Assembly (NCBI GenBank): GCA_002011615.1
Contig: MTOH01000006.1
Span: 18,604 to 82,603 of the forward strand
Reading direction: 5' to 3'
DNA from: Candidatus Hydrothermus pacificus
Lineage (GTDB): Bacteria > Hydrothermota > Hydrothermia > Hydrothermales > Hydrothermaceae
DNA length: 64,000 bases
Below, piece after piece: positions 9,248-18,446 of this stretch (positions within the stretch are counted from its first letter, which is position 1; each line of letters starts with the position of its first letter). A program made the translations under genes and the position numbers. Below the pieces are notes generated by a model, which saw nothing but the letters and a program-made list of their open reading frames with translations, did not search any database and was not told the origin of the DNA.

Positions 9248-10289
9248 AGGGTTTTCTTGACCTTCTCAAAACCTTCCTGTACTTGTCCATTTCCTCTAAG
9301 ATTCTACCCACTCCTTTAACCACACATTTACGGGGGTCATCAGCAACTTTCACCTTTAAACCTGTTTCCTTTTCTATCAATTTATCAAGTCCTTTTAAGA
9401 GTGCTCCCCCACCTGTTAAAAATATACCCTTATCAATAATATCAGCAGAAAGTTCAGGGGGAGACTTTTCAAGAGCCTTTTTGATTGCATCCACTATTTG
9501 AGATACAGGGTCTTTTAAAGCTTCCATAATCTCAGTCGAAGAAACAACAATTGTCTTGGGTATCCCGCTCATCAAATCTCTGCCTCTTATTTCCATCTTA
9601 TTCTCATCACCCTCATAAACCACTTTGCCTATCTCTATTTTAACATTTTCTGCACCGGCCTCACCTATCAGCAATTTATACTTTCTCCTTACATAATCTA
9701 TTATTGCTTCATCCATTTCATCACCTGCTGTTCGTATTGAGACATTCGTTACAATTCCGAAAAGAGCTATAACAGCAATTTCTGTGGTTCCTCCTCCTAT
9801 ATCTATAACCATATTTCCTGTGGGCTCTTCTATGGGTAACCCGATGCCTACAGCAGCTGCGATGGGCTCGGAAACAAGATAAACCTCTCTTGCTCCTGCA
9901 CTTTCTACAGAATCCTTAACCGCTCTTGCTTCAACCTCTGTTATTCCTGAAGGAACAGATATCAAAACTTTTGGCTGGGTTAAAAGAGCTTTTTTGGTAA
10001 CTTTGGTAATAAAGGAATGCAGCATCTCCTGAACAAGCTCAAAATCTGCAATAACTCCGTCCTTCATAGGTCTTTTCGCAATAATTTCACCCGGTGTTTT
10101 ACCAAGCATTTTTTTTGCTTCGTGCCCAACAGCAAGCGGTTTACCTGCAGTCTTATCAATTGCGACAACCGAAGGTTCATCAAGCACAATGCCCTTGTCT
10201 TTCATATATATAAGGGTAGTCGCTGTCCCCAGATCTATGGCAAGTTCGCTTCCAAAAGAAAATTTTAACCACTTAGGCCATTTAAACAT
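9237..10289 (-). CDS. mreB: Actin-like rod shape protein MreB
   Basis: Membrane-associated actin homologue that organises lateral wall synthesis. 350 aa, standard length. Nucleotide-binding motifs visible: AIDLGTATTLIYMKDKGI (phosphate 1), MVIDIGGGTTEIAVIA (phosphate 2) and GIFLTGGGALLKGLDKLI (adenosine motif). First of the five rod-shape genes; 30 bp separate it from the secreted-protein gene upstream, so they may share a transcript. A modest GAGG site precedes the ATG. Confidence 0.97.
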   Translation of the reverse strand: MFKWPKWLKFSFGSELAIDLGTATTLIYMKDKGIVLDEPSVVAIDKTAGKPLAVGHEAKKMLGKTPGEIIAKRPMKDGVIADFELVQEMLHSFITKVTKKALLTQPKVLISVPSGITEVEARAVKDSVESAGAREVYLVSEPIAAAVGIGLPIEEPTGNMVIDIGGGTTEIAVIALFGIVTNVSIRTAGDEMDEAIIDYVRRKYKLLIGEAGAENVKIEIGKVVYEGDENKMEIRGRDLMSGIPKTIVVSSTEIMEALKDPVSQIVDAIKKALEKSPPELSADIIDKGIFLTGGGALLKGLDKLIEKETGLKVKVADDPRKCVVKGVGRILEEMDKYRKVLRRSRKPYEE

Positions 10290-10319
10290 ACTTTCGCCTC
10301 TTTTTAAATTATTTTAAAT

Positions 10320-12149
10320 TTACTTTATATAAACTACCTTAAATTCTCCTGAATCTGTTTTTATAAAATAAATTCCTTTTTTATTCTTGCCAATGTCGAC
10401 AAAAGCCTTTTCACCCTTCCATTTTATTTTCTCGGGTAAAATTTCTCTGCCAGCAGGGTCAAATATTCCTATTTTTCTGGATTTTACATCCGGAAGATAA
10501 AGAATAAATTTTCCATCAATACCACTGTAAATTCTGGGTCTGTTTCGAGTTAAATTCTTTGTCTTTTCTTTCACAGAGGTCTGCAGATTCACTATCATTC
10601 TTGCACACCCATCATTGAAGGGGTCTCTATAAGGAGCCCATGCACCTGTATATTCATAAGTGTTATTAGAATAAGGGGGTGCCTGATCCATTGCAAAATC
10701 TGGGCCTTCTGTATTTCCCTGAATATAACCTACCCAGAGTGCTCCATCAGTATAAAGATAATTATTCGTATTGAGAGTATACCACTGGGGAGTGCTGTTG
10801 CTTATATAATAGGTTGTTTGATAAAGAACAGTTCCCGGAAGCCCACCCGGACCATCATCATCATAGAGATAAATATCCGCATTACCCGGTTGAGAACCTG
10901 AACCCACTGCCAGCATAACCCGAACTTCAACCACCTCACAGGTATCAGGTGGAACAAATTTAACTCCCCATCCACCACCTGCACCGAACCAGTGAGTAAG
11001 CCCAACAGTTGTGGTATCGTTCAGGAAGTCAAGCACAACATTGTTACCCCTGGTCACAACAGGAACATCTGCATGAAGGGTATCATTCAGGGGAACCTGG
11101 TCTCCTGTTGCTTTTACCCATTCAATTATCTCATATTTACCTGCAGCAGACGCTGCCCACTGATTGAAATAGACTGTATCAAGTTCGCCCGGGTTTATTG
11201 TTCCCATTGATACGGTATCGTTGTAAATTATCTGACCGGTTGCAACATTTCTTATTCTACAATAGGTATCATAAGAGTTTACCACAAGATTACCTGAATT
11301 CTTAATCACTGCATAAGGAATGTAGCCTTCATTAATTATCAGGAAAAACCCCTGATTATTCGGGCTTATTTCATACAAAGTTAAATCAGTGACCTGATAA
11401 TTTGTTGTTTCAGGAGGAACAAATTTTATCGCCAGAGAATCATGAAACATATTTGAAGAGAGTGTATCATCTTTAACATACTGCAGTCCTATCTGACCCG
11501 TGATATTTTCAATTCCTATACCAAAGGCAGGAGGTGCCTGAGGGTGACCATAGTTAAACTTACCTCTTTGAGGTCCGTACTGAAATGTGATTGTTGAATC
11601 ATTCTTATCAAGAATCAGCTGAAAGGTATGAGCACCTGCAGTATCGGTTCCATAATGCCATTCAGGAACATTTATAAAGGAGACTATAAGTGTATCCTGA
11701 CCATTGGACCAGTAATAAGCTTCTCCTGCACCCAGGCCAAAGTTAAGGTCACCGCCAAGAGGAACAAGCAGGTCATTTGGCAGAGCAGGATTGGGTATAA
11801 GACTTCCTCCCTGATGGGGTGACCACATCTGATTTGACGAAAAAGAAATTAATCCATTTGAGCATACCCAGAACCTGTCAACCTTATACCAATAATAGGG
11901 AAATTCAAATCCTATTGGAAAAGGTCCCACAACATTGTCATCACTGAGTCCCTGAATCTGGGTTCCATAACCCGTTATATCTATCCAGTTGTACTGTGGA
12001 ATTCCTGGAATACCTGTTGTATCATTATCTATCCATGTGTATCCATATTGATCAGGGCCTCCCACACTTCCTCTTACTTCTGGATTGTTCACATTTTGTC
12101 CATTAACCACAACTCCCATAGAAAGGAGCATATTTATTATAATACTCAT
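10320..12149 (-). CDS. Secreted protein with type IX-like C-terminal sorting domain
   Basis: 609 aa with a short signal peptide (IIINMLLSMGVVVNGQ). The body is Trp/Tyr/Gly/Asn-rich and beta-predicted, with segments like VDRFWVCSNGLISF and TFQLILDKNDSTITFQYG, seen in extracellular nidogen-like or adhesive proteins. The last 70 residues (SGIDGKFILYLPDV ... GREILPEKI ... KKGIYFIKTDSGEFKVVYIK) match the pattern of T9SS type A sorting domains. A Shine-Dalgarno AAGGGGG lies 5 nt before the ATG. The enzymatic or binding role is unknown. It is the gene immediately upstream of mreB. Confidence 0.8.
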   Translation of the reverse strand: MSIIINMLLSMGVVVNGQNVNNPEVRGSVGGPDQYGYTWIDNDTTGIPGIPQYNWIDITGYGTQIQGLSDDNVVGPFPIGFEFPYYWYKVDRFWVCSNGLISFSSNQMWSPHQGGSLIPNPALPNDLLVPLGGDLNFGLGAGEAYYWSNGQDTLIVSFINVPEWHYGTDTAGAHTFQLILDKNDSTITFQYGPQRGKFNYGHPQAPPAFGIGIENITGQIGLQYVKDDTLSSNMFHDSLAIKFVPPETTNYQVTDLTLYEISPNNQGFFLIINEGYIPYAVIKNSGNLVVNSYDTYCRIRNVATGQIIYNDTVSMGTINPGELDTVYFNQWAASAAGKYEIIEWVKATGDQVPLNDTLHADVPVVTRGNNVVLDFLNDTTTVGLTHWFGAGGGWGVKFVPPDTCEVVEVRVMLAVGSGSQPGNADIYLYDDDGPGGLPGTVLYQTTYYISNSTPQWYTLNTNNYLYTDGALWVGYIQGNTEGPDFAMDQAPPYSNNTYEYTGAWAPYRDPFNDGCARMIVNLQTSVKEKTKNLTRNRPRIYSGIDGKFILYLPDVKSRKIGIFDPAGREILPEKIKWKGEKAFVDIGKNKKGIYFIKTDSGEFKVVYIK

Positions 12150-12179
12150 AAAAACCCCCTTTTTAAATTTTAAAAATAA

Positions 12180-12209
12180 ATTATAAAGTAAATGATTTGA
12201 ATTTGTAAA
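12180..12209 (-). promoter_or_regulatory. Promoter of the secreted-protein / mreBCD-mrdA-rodA unit
   Basis: Minus strand: TTTACA (12209-12204), 18-bp spacer, TATAAT (12185-12180). The leader of about 25-30 nt carries AAGGGGG before the ATG at 12149. Its -35 overlaps the -35 of the divergent plsY promoter. Confidence 0.65.
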
Positions 12210-12232
12210 GAGAAAGGATTTTGAAATATAAT
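12203..12232 (+). promoter_or_regulatory. Leaderless-type promoter of plsY
   Basis: TTGTAA (12203-12208), 18-bp spacer, TATAAT (12227-12232), then 6 nt to the ATG at 12239. The expected +1 coincides with the start codon, and no Shine-Dalgarno lies in front of that ATG. Confidence 0.7.
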
Positions 12233-12238
12233 ATTAAA

Positions 12239-12868
12239 ATGAAATTAATTTTAGCGATTATAACCGGTTATTTAATAGGTTCTATACCTTTTTCTTTTTT
12301 AATTGCGAAATTCTTCGGTAAAAAGGATATAAGGAAAGTCGGGACAAAAAATGTTGGTGGTGCAAATGTGGGGAGAGAGGTGGGATTTATTTTCGGTGTA
12401 ATTGCAACCCTGCTGGATATGTCAAAAGGTGCGTTATCTGCTTTTTTAATTCAAAAAGCAGGGCTTGTATCCCCTTATGACCTTGTATCTGCATTCTTTG
12501 CAATAATAGGTCACTGTTATTCTTTATTTTTGAATTTTGAAGGGGGCAGGGGTATGGCAACTTCAATAGGAGCAATGGCTTTTTTTTCATTTAAAGAAAC
12601 CGCTTTATCCTTTATAATATTTTCTCCTCTTTTCTTTTTCAAAGAAGTAGCTCTTGCAACCCTTTTATCCTTTGCGGGTCTGCCAGTTTTAATCTATCTT
12701 ATCAGAAAGGACACTGCTCTTTTAGTTTTTTCCTCAGCTATTCTCTTATTTCTGATATTAAGAAGGCTTTATTTTTTAAAACAGGACATAAAGGAAAAAA
12801 GACCCTTTTTAAAAACTCTTTTAAACAGGTTTTTATTTGACGCGCCTGAGAAAATAAAGTTAAAATGA
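12239..12868 (+). CDS. plsY: Acyl-phosphate:glycerol-3-phosphate acyltransferase PlsY
   Basis: Integral membrane enzyme making lysophosphatidic acid from acyl phosphate and glycerol-3-phosphate. The 209 aa from the ATG begin MKLILAIITGYLIGSIPFSF, which aligns with the family start, so I prefer this ATG over an in-frame TTG at 12221. Three PlsY motifs are visible: GSIPFSFLIAKFF, VGTKNVGGANVGREVG (glycerol-phosphate site, usually GSxNxGaTN) and FEGGRGMATSIG (usually GGKGVAT). It has five or more membrane segments. Overlaps the next gene by 4 bp. Confidence 0.92.
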   Translation: MKLILAIITGYLIGSIPFSFLIAKFFGKKDIRKVGTKNVGGANVGREVGFIFGVIATLLDMSKGALSAFLIQKAGLVSPYDLVSAFFAIIGHCYSLFLNFEGGRGMATSIGAMAFFSFKETALSFIIFSPLFFFKEVALATLLSFAGLPVLIYLIRKDTALLVFSSAILLFLILRRLYFLKQDIKEKRPFLKTLLNRFLFDAPEKIKLK

Positions 12869-13338
12869 AAAGAACTCTTCTTGAAATTCTCATAATTTCT
12901 ACTATATCAATAATAACAGGGTTTTCCTATATTTTTTTAAAAAAAATAGAGATTTTCCCTGAAAGCACAGAAATCTATCTTTTTTCAAAGAAATATCCCG
13001 AGATTAAACTTTTAAATACAGATGAAGTTTTAAAAATCTATAAGAAACAAAATGTTGTGATAATTGATGCAAGAGACAGAATTTCCTATTCTCAGGGGCA
13101 TATAAAAGATGCGATAAACATACCTTATGATGAATTTGAACTTTATCCAGAATTTTTCCTAAACCTGTTTAAAAAAGATAACCAATTAATTATCTACTGT
13201 GAAGGAGGATATTGCGAACAGAGTTTTATAGTTGCTGAAGGGCTTTTAAAAAAGGGGTTTAAAAATATTTATGTTTATATAGATGGTTATCCTGAATGGG
13301 AAAAAAAAGGACTACCCCATGAAAAAGTTCCTTTTTAA
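12865..13338 (+). CDS. Membrane-anchored rhodanese-like protein
   Basis: 157 aa. One N-terminal membrane segment (about residues 7-26), then a rhodanese domain: VVIIDARDRISYSQGHIKDA (typical DARxxxxyxxGHIpgA) and the active-site loop IIYCEGGYCEQS with the catalytic Cys in YCEGG. Rhodaneses move sulfane sulfur or act as redox partners; the substrate here is unknown. It forms a cassette with the MauE-like gene that overlaps its 3' end by 20 bp. Confidence 0.85.
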   Translation: MKRTLLEILIISTISIITGFSYIFLKKIEIFPESTEIYLFSKKYPEIKLLNTDEVLKIYKKQNVVIIDARDRISYSQGHIKDAINIPYDEFELYPEFFLNLFKKDNQLIIYCEGGYCEQSFIVAEGLLKKGFKNIYVYIDGYPEWEKKGLPHEKVPF

Positions 13339-13753
13339 CAAAATATGGATAAGAGTTTTACAGATTTTCCTGGGAATTTTATTCATATATTCAGGTATTT
13401 TAAAAATTTTAAACCTCTTTGAATTTTCATTAACCGTTGCAAAATACGGAATATTGCCTGAAAAATTAATAAACTTATTTTCAACTATGCTTCCCTTTTT
13501 TGAAGTGGTATCAGGATTTTTCCTTTTATCAGGATTTTTTATTCAGGGCGCATCTCTTATCATTTCTTTTTTGCTCTTTATTTTTATAGCTGCGGTAGTT
13601 TATGTAGTTTCAAAAGGTCTTTCCTTTGAATGCGGTTGTTTTGAAATACTGGGAAAAGAGCCAAAAACAGGGGTCCTGCTTATTTTAAGAAATATAATCC
13701 TGATGGTTTTAAGTCTGAATGTTTTTGTGTCTAAACTAAAAAAACAGACCTGA
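13319..13753 (+). CDS. MauE/DoxX-like integral membrane protein
   Basis: 144 aa from the ATG at 13319 (MKKFLFNKIWIRV), which lies inside the rhodanese gene's end; a longer reading frame from 13283 exists but is less likely. Four membrane segments and the pattern RVLQIFLGILFIYSGILK ... FECGCF are typical of MauE/DoxX proteins, some of which act with membrane redox or disulfide systems. The Cys pair in CGC and the upstream rhodanese suggest a shared thiol or sulfur role (inference). Confidence 0.8.
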   Translation: MKKFLFNKIWIRVLQIFLGILFIYSGILKILNLFEFSLTVAKYGILPEKLINLFSTMLPFFEVVSGFFLLSGFFIQGASLIISFLLFIFIAAVVYVVSKGLSFECGCFEILGKEPKTGVLLILRNIILMVLSLNVFVSKLKKQT

Positions 13754-13820
13754 TAAAGGATGAAGTGAAAGATGGAAGGGATTAAAAATTCGATTTGTGG
13801 AATCACCTCACTTCTTTATG

Positions 13821-13846
13821 AACACAACAAATGCGAATAACGCAAA
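13821..13846. repeat. Copy 1 of a 26-bp degenerate dispersed repeat
   Basis: This 26-bp segment matches 18877-18902 at 21 of 26 positions (shared core CAACAAA and TAACGCAA). Both copies sit just downstream of minus-strand gene ends (13866 and 18919). Function unknown. Confidence 0.4.
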
Positions 13847-13865
13847 CTTCGAAATATTCAGAAAA

Positions 13866-15311
13866 TCATTTTATGGAAATTATTTTATGAGTATCTTTGA
13901 AATTCTCGGATTCTAATTTTAAAAAACAGATTCCTGAAGAAAGATTTAATTTTCTTAAACTTATAATCTTATTTCTAACAAAAATTTCTTTTATTTTACT
14001 TCCTGATTTGTTGTAGATATAAAGGTAAATGGGTGAATGGGTTGATGGGTTAATGGGTAAGATGAGTTTGTCTTTTGTTATTGTAGGTATTTTTAGTTTT
14101 GACTTTTGACTTTTAACTTTTGACTTTTCCTCTATATTCTGTGCCCACTCATATATCCTTGTATTGTCATTACCCGAAATTATTATATCATTTATCCCAT
14201 TGTTATCCACATCATAAATCGCTATTGATGAACCCGAACTATTCCCCGGCAATGTATCCCATATATAAAAATTGTTATTCACTGCATCATCAGCCTTTAT
14301 TATAAAAACATAATCTTGTGCCTCAAGCACTATCTCGGGAATACCGTCTGCATCTACATCACCCGACGCTGAATAACCACCATAATATGTGGAAATTGTA
14401 TTTATTATTAAAGTGTCAACTATCTGGTACTGGTTGTCACCTGTAGCCTCAAATATATAAACATCAAACTCATAACTCCCTATAAATCCTTTAACAACAA
14501 ACTCGATTTTTCCGTCCTGGTCTGCATCATTTACTGAAAAACAGTCTTTTATGTTTTTTGTCATCACATAATCCTGAAGAATTTTTTCATACTGATTATT
14601 ACCCTGTGCTTCATAAACCCAGTAAGTTGCACCCAGAGAACCCGCACTCATACCCCCCATAACAAATTCTATCTTTCCATCAAGGTCAAAATCACCGAAA
14701 GCATGGGTGGAGGAGGGAGCATCATTACCGGTAGTATCAGGGTCATCAGCAAAAATTAATTCATACTGATTGTTTCCTGTAGATTCATAAATTCCCAGAT
14801 AACCATAGGGTGTAGTTCTATCCTTCACAATCTCAGGAATTCCATCCTGATCCATGTCATAAACACTTATAGGCAAAACCAGTGCAGGTCCCACCGTATC
14901 CCTCCATACCTCATTTTTGGGATAGGAAAAGGAATCAGGGGATTCCCATATTAATATTCCATTAGAAGGCGGAGAACCTACACCAAAGAAAAATATAAAA
15001 TCATATAATCCATCAACATCTGTATCATTTATCTTAAAAGGGACTAAAGAAAGAGTGTCTCCCAAGGATACAGAATCAGAAACCACGAATTCCATAGAAC
15101 CCGGGGATATTTGCTCATAAAACCATATAATAGAAGCAGAATTGTTTTCCAATGTTCTAAATATGATCTCTGTAAGTGAATCCCTATCAGTATCGATCAC
15201 ATTTACCATATAAGGGTACCCCTGTCCTCTTGGGATATACCCTTTCTCCACAAAATGACTTGCATTAAGAAGATTTATAAGAATAAATACAGGAAATAAT
15301 TTTCTCATCAT
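13866..15311 (-). CDS. Secreted FG-GAP/VCBS-type repeat protein with type IX-like tail
   Basis: 481 aa from the double ATG at 15311 (MMRKLFPVFILINLLNAS, a signal peptide); upstream in-frame codons run into the terminator hairpin. At least seven Ca-binding-like loops of the DxDxDG kind are visible (DTDRDS, DTDVDG, DMDQDG, DFDLDG, DADQDG, DVDADG, DVDNNG), each followed by I-x-E/D-hydrophobic, as in integrin-like beta-propellers. A Lys/Ser low-complexity linker from tandem DNA repeats leads to a C-terminal sorting-like domain ending SSGICFLKLESENFK and a short KIISIK tail. Surface or extracellular role inferred. Confidence 0.8.
   Translation of the reverse strand: MMRKLFPVFILINLLNASHFVEKGYIPRGQGYPYMVNVIDTDRDSLTEIIFRTLENNSASIIWFYEQISPGSMEFVVSDSVSLGDTLSLVPFKINDTDVDGLYDFIFFFGVGSPPSNGILIWESPDSFSYPKNEVWRDTVGPALVLPISVYDMDQDGIPEIVKDRTTPYGYLGIYESTGNNQYELIFADDPDTTGNDAPSSTHAFGDFDLDGKIEFVMGGMSAGSLGATYWVYEAQGNNQYEKILQDYVMTKNIKDCFSVNDADQDGKIEFVVKGFIGSYEFDVYIFEATGDNQYQIVDTLIINTISTYYGGYSASGDVDADGIPEIVLEAQDYVFIIKADDAVNNNFYIWDTLPGNSSGSSIAIYDVDNNGINDIIISGNDNTRIYEWAQNIEEKSKVKSQKSKLKIPTITKDKLILPINPSTHSPIYLYIYNKSGSKIKEIFVRNKIISLRKLNLSSGICFLKLESENFKDTHKIISIK
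14030..14127. repeat. Two short tandem-repeat tracts inside the FG-GAP gene
   Basis: One tract, about 14030-14062, is built of 8-bp units close to CCCATTAA (minus strand). The other, about 14091-14127, is built of 10-bp units close to AAAAGTCAAA. They encode the linker (KSKVKSQKSKLK) and the start of the C-terminal domain, so their slippage would mostly change linker length. Confidence 0.6.
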
Positions 15312-15346
15312 AAAATTAAAAGGGAGGGGCAAAAACGCCCCTCCCC
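15311..15346 (-). terminator. Strong hairpin terminator between the two secreted-protein genes
   Basis: A 9-bp perfect stem, GGGAGGGGC and GCCCCTCCC (15322-15330 with 15337-15345), with a 6-nt loop. On the minus strand it is followed by TTTTAATTTT. On the plus strand a T-rich stretch also follows, so it may work both ways. Nearly the same hairpin recurs at 23686-23709. Confidence 0.75.
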
Positions 15347-15353
15347 TTATTTT

Positions 15354-18300
15354 TTAATCTATCTTCACAAACCTGTGGTAAAGGGTTTTTCCTGTTTCAG
15401 GATTTTCTACTCTGAGGATATAGGTTCCTGAGCGGAGTTTTAAATCATTGAGATGAATCCTCTTTGTGAATTCTTTTTCAAAGACTATCCTTCCTGAAAT
15501 GTCGTGCACATAAACCTTTACCCTGTTTTTAAAAGGAATTGCAAAATCAAGATTTATTTTTCCTTTGAAAACAGAGGGAATTGCAAGATTGAAAAATGCC
15601 TTTTCCTTAAGGGATTGAACTCCTCCTTTTCCTGAAAATACAGGTCTTTCTTCAAACCTGAATATTCCCACAGGTCCTGCAATTGCATAGGTGCCTTCTA
15701 CTTTTTCAAATTTTACTTCTATTTTCTCATCACTATATAACTGAGGCGGGATTTCAAAAAGGACTATTTCGGGATTGTTTGCAATAAGTTCTATTTCTTT
15801 CATAATCTGTCCGTCAATCATTATTTTTTCCGTAAGGTTTTCCTGTGCATATAAAACCGTGGCAAAATAGTATGTATATCCTGTATCAGGCTCAAACTCA
15901 TAACTCACATAATTATAACCCGCATCAACAGGAAATTGCAAATTAAAGAATGTATCCCTGTGGGTTAAATGAGGGGTTACTTCGGGATTTCCGGGTATTG
16001 TTGTGAAATAGGCAATTGTATTCAAGAAGAGATTTTCAAGGGAAAGGGAATTTACGCCTCTTGAATAAACATCTATCTTTCTGAATTTTATTTCATAGGG
16101 TGCTGTATTTCCCTCCTGCCATACAGTATAAAGGGAATTATATGAGGGAGTGAATCGCACAACACTCTGAGGGAAAATTGATTTTGCAGAAGGAGTCTGG
16201 CTTATATTGTTCATAGGAGTCCCGGGATAGGTTTTCCAGTAAACATCGTATTCACCGGGTGTGTTATCCGCAAATACAGTATAAAGTCCGCCTGCATTCA
16301 CAGGATAAACAGAAAGAGCAGAGGGTGTTTCTGAGAGGTTTGTCCAGTAAAAATTTGTCCAATCTTTATGTCTTCCTGCTCTGTAAACCTCTCCGTCTAC
16401 ATTATTCTGCCAGACAACGAATATTGAATCACCGTATGTTTCAACAAAGGGATGCGAGGAGTTGTGCCCTTCTGGGTCAAACTGGTCACCCCACACATTC
16501 CAGTTCTGTCCGGGCTGTCTTGTTCCGTAATATATTGTATCACCGTGCTACCAGACCGCATGGAGTAAAGGACCCGTACCGCTTGCTATGCACGGGAAAT
16601 CAAGATTTATCATGTTCGAGCCACTACTTGATTCCAAAATGAATTGTCTTATTAGTTCCGGAGACTCTGTTCTGAATGCAATTTCTTTTATATAGTTTGA
16701 GTTAGAACTATTAAGTTTGAAAAGTATATGAACAGAATCAATTCGAGTTTCAGCAGGTTGCTCTACAGTAATTGAAGCATGAGATGGCATGAGCGGATTA
16801 GGTATTCCTGGGAAAAGATAATAGTTCCTTGTCCAAGTGGAAGATGTTTTTCTCGCATAAAAAAGTGTATCTGCACCTGTCCATGCAACACAGGGATTAT
16901 TTCTTGAATCAAGTGCAATTGCAGGAAATTCTCCTTTTCCGATAAGTTCAGGACCGTTCCATGTACTCCCTCCGTCAGGAGAGAAATAGTATTCTATTAT
17001 GTTTCCCAAGGAAGGCGTCCAGTCCTGAAGAACAAGATGTAATTTTTCGGAATTCGGTTCCCTTGCAAGATGCCTGTTGCCGTTGTATGCAAGGGGATTC
17101 GGTGACTCTGAAGTCATGGAACCCCTGAGGCTGATGACAGTAAAATCCCTCACAGTATTTTCACCCCAGCTATATCCGGCAGCATAAATATTGCCTTCAC
17201 CGTAGACAATAGAATATCCTCCGTCATCACCTGAACCAGGACCATTATATCGATAAACCCATCTTTCTTCCCCTTCTTTCGTAAGACTTATTATGATGAA
17301 ATCACGATAAGTATTTTCACCTGTACTGAAGCCGGTAATATAGAGGTTGCCATCTTCGCCTTCGGTAATAGACCAACTATCATCTCTTTCACCTATAGGA
17401 CCATCATAAGTATAGACCCATCTAACATCACCGTTTGTTGTAAGTAAAATTACCCTTATATTCCGTTCATAATTTGAAGCGGTATAAAATCCCGTAACAT
17501 AAATATTCCCGTCAGAGCCGTAAATTACAGATCTTGCCCAATCACTCATATTTACTGGACCGTTATATTTATATATCCATCTTGGAATACCTGTGTTTGT
17601 AAAACTTATAACTGTAAAGTCACTTCCAGTACCATCTCCAGTTGAGTACCCAGCTACATATATGTTGTCATCTTCTCCATATACCATAGAAAGGCCGAGG
17701 TCTCCCCAATTTCCACCCCCGTCATAGAGATACACCCATCTCAATGACCCGGAAGATGTAAGAGAAATTACCGTGAAATCATCTCCAGTTGGAGTTCCTT
17801 GATAACTGCTACCACAGGCATAAATATTTCCATCATTTCCATATATAACACAAATAGCGCCATCATCTCCATTTGCACCATTATATCGATAAATCCATCT
17901 TTCTGTTCCTCCAGAAGTAATACTTATAACAATAAAATCATCATCTGATGAAAATCCTCCATAACTATATCCAGCAGCGTAAATGTTACCATCATCTCCA
18001 TAAGTTATCCATCTTGCCTCATCAGCCAAATCTCCCGGTCCATTATACCTATAAATCCATCTTTCACTCCCATCAGGAGTTAAACTTATGACTCCAAAAT
18101 CCCCTTGTAAGTTTCCTGCCGTATAAATATAGTCATCTAATCCGTATACCAAGGAGTATCCCTCACTTCCTAAATATGGGCTAGGAGGATAAATATATTT
18201 CCACCTCTCCGTTCCATCACTGGAAAGGCTCACCACCATAAGTTTAGCTGGCTCATCTGTCTGCGGAGATATGTCTCCGGTAGCATATATATTCCCATCA

Positions 18301-18440
18301 AGACCATAGGTCACTGAATTAGCGTAATCCGGAGCCTGTGCTCCTCCATCATACCTATACACCCACCTTTCCACCTGTGCAAAAAGGGCACAGGGGATAA
18401 AAATTCCTATCAAAAAAGAATATAAAATTATTTTTTTCAT
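15354..18440 (-). pseudogene. Secreted eight-repeat propeller-like protein, interrupted by one in-frame TAG
   Basis: The reading frame is open from 18440 to 15354 except for one TAG at 16548-16550. The part before the stop has about 630 aa: signal peptide (IILYSFLIGIFIPCALFAQ) and eight repeats of about 57 aa with the pattern ERWxYRYNGPG ... YGxDGNIYAAGYS ... DFxVISL, like SBBP/PQQ-type propeller blades. The part after it (about 397 aa) continues the same fold and ends in a type IX-like domain (GKINLDFAIPFKNRVKVYV ... LRSGTYILRVEN). The sequence reads HAVW-stop-HGDTIYYG, so one change from CAG (Gln) would restore a protein of about 1028 aa. Start ATG 18440 follows AGGGGGT. Confidence 0.8.
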
Positions 18441-18446
18441 CCTCAC

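Noticed and set aside
16548..16550. TAG as a recoded sense codon (pyrrolysine or reassigned)
   Set aside because: TAG is the plain stop of other genes here (chemoreceptor at 3723-3725, OB-like protein at 23729-23731, kinase at 56752-56754), and another gene is broken by TAA. Substitution or base error is simpler.
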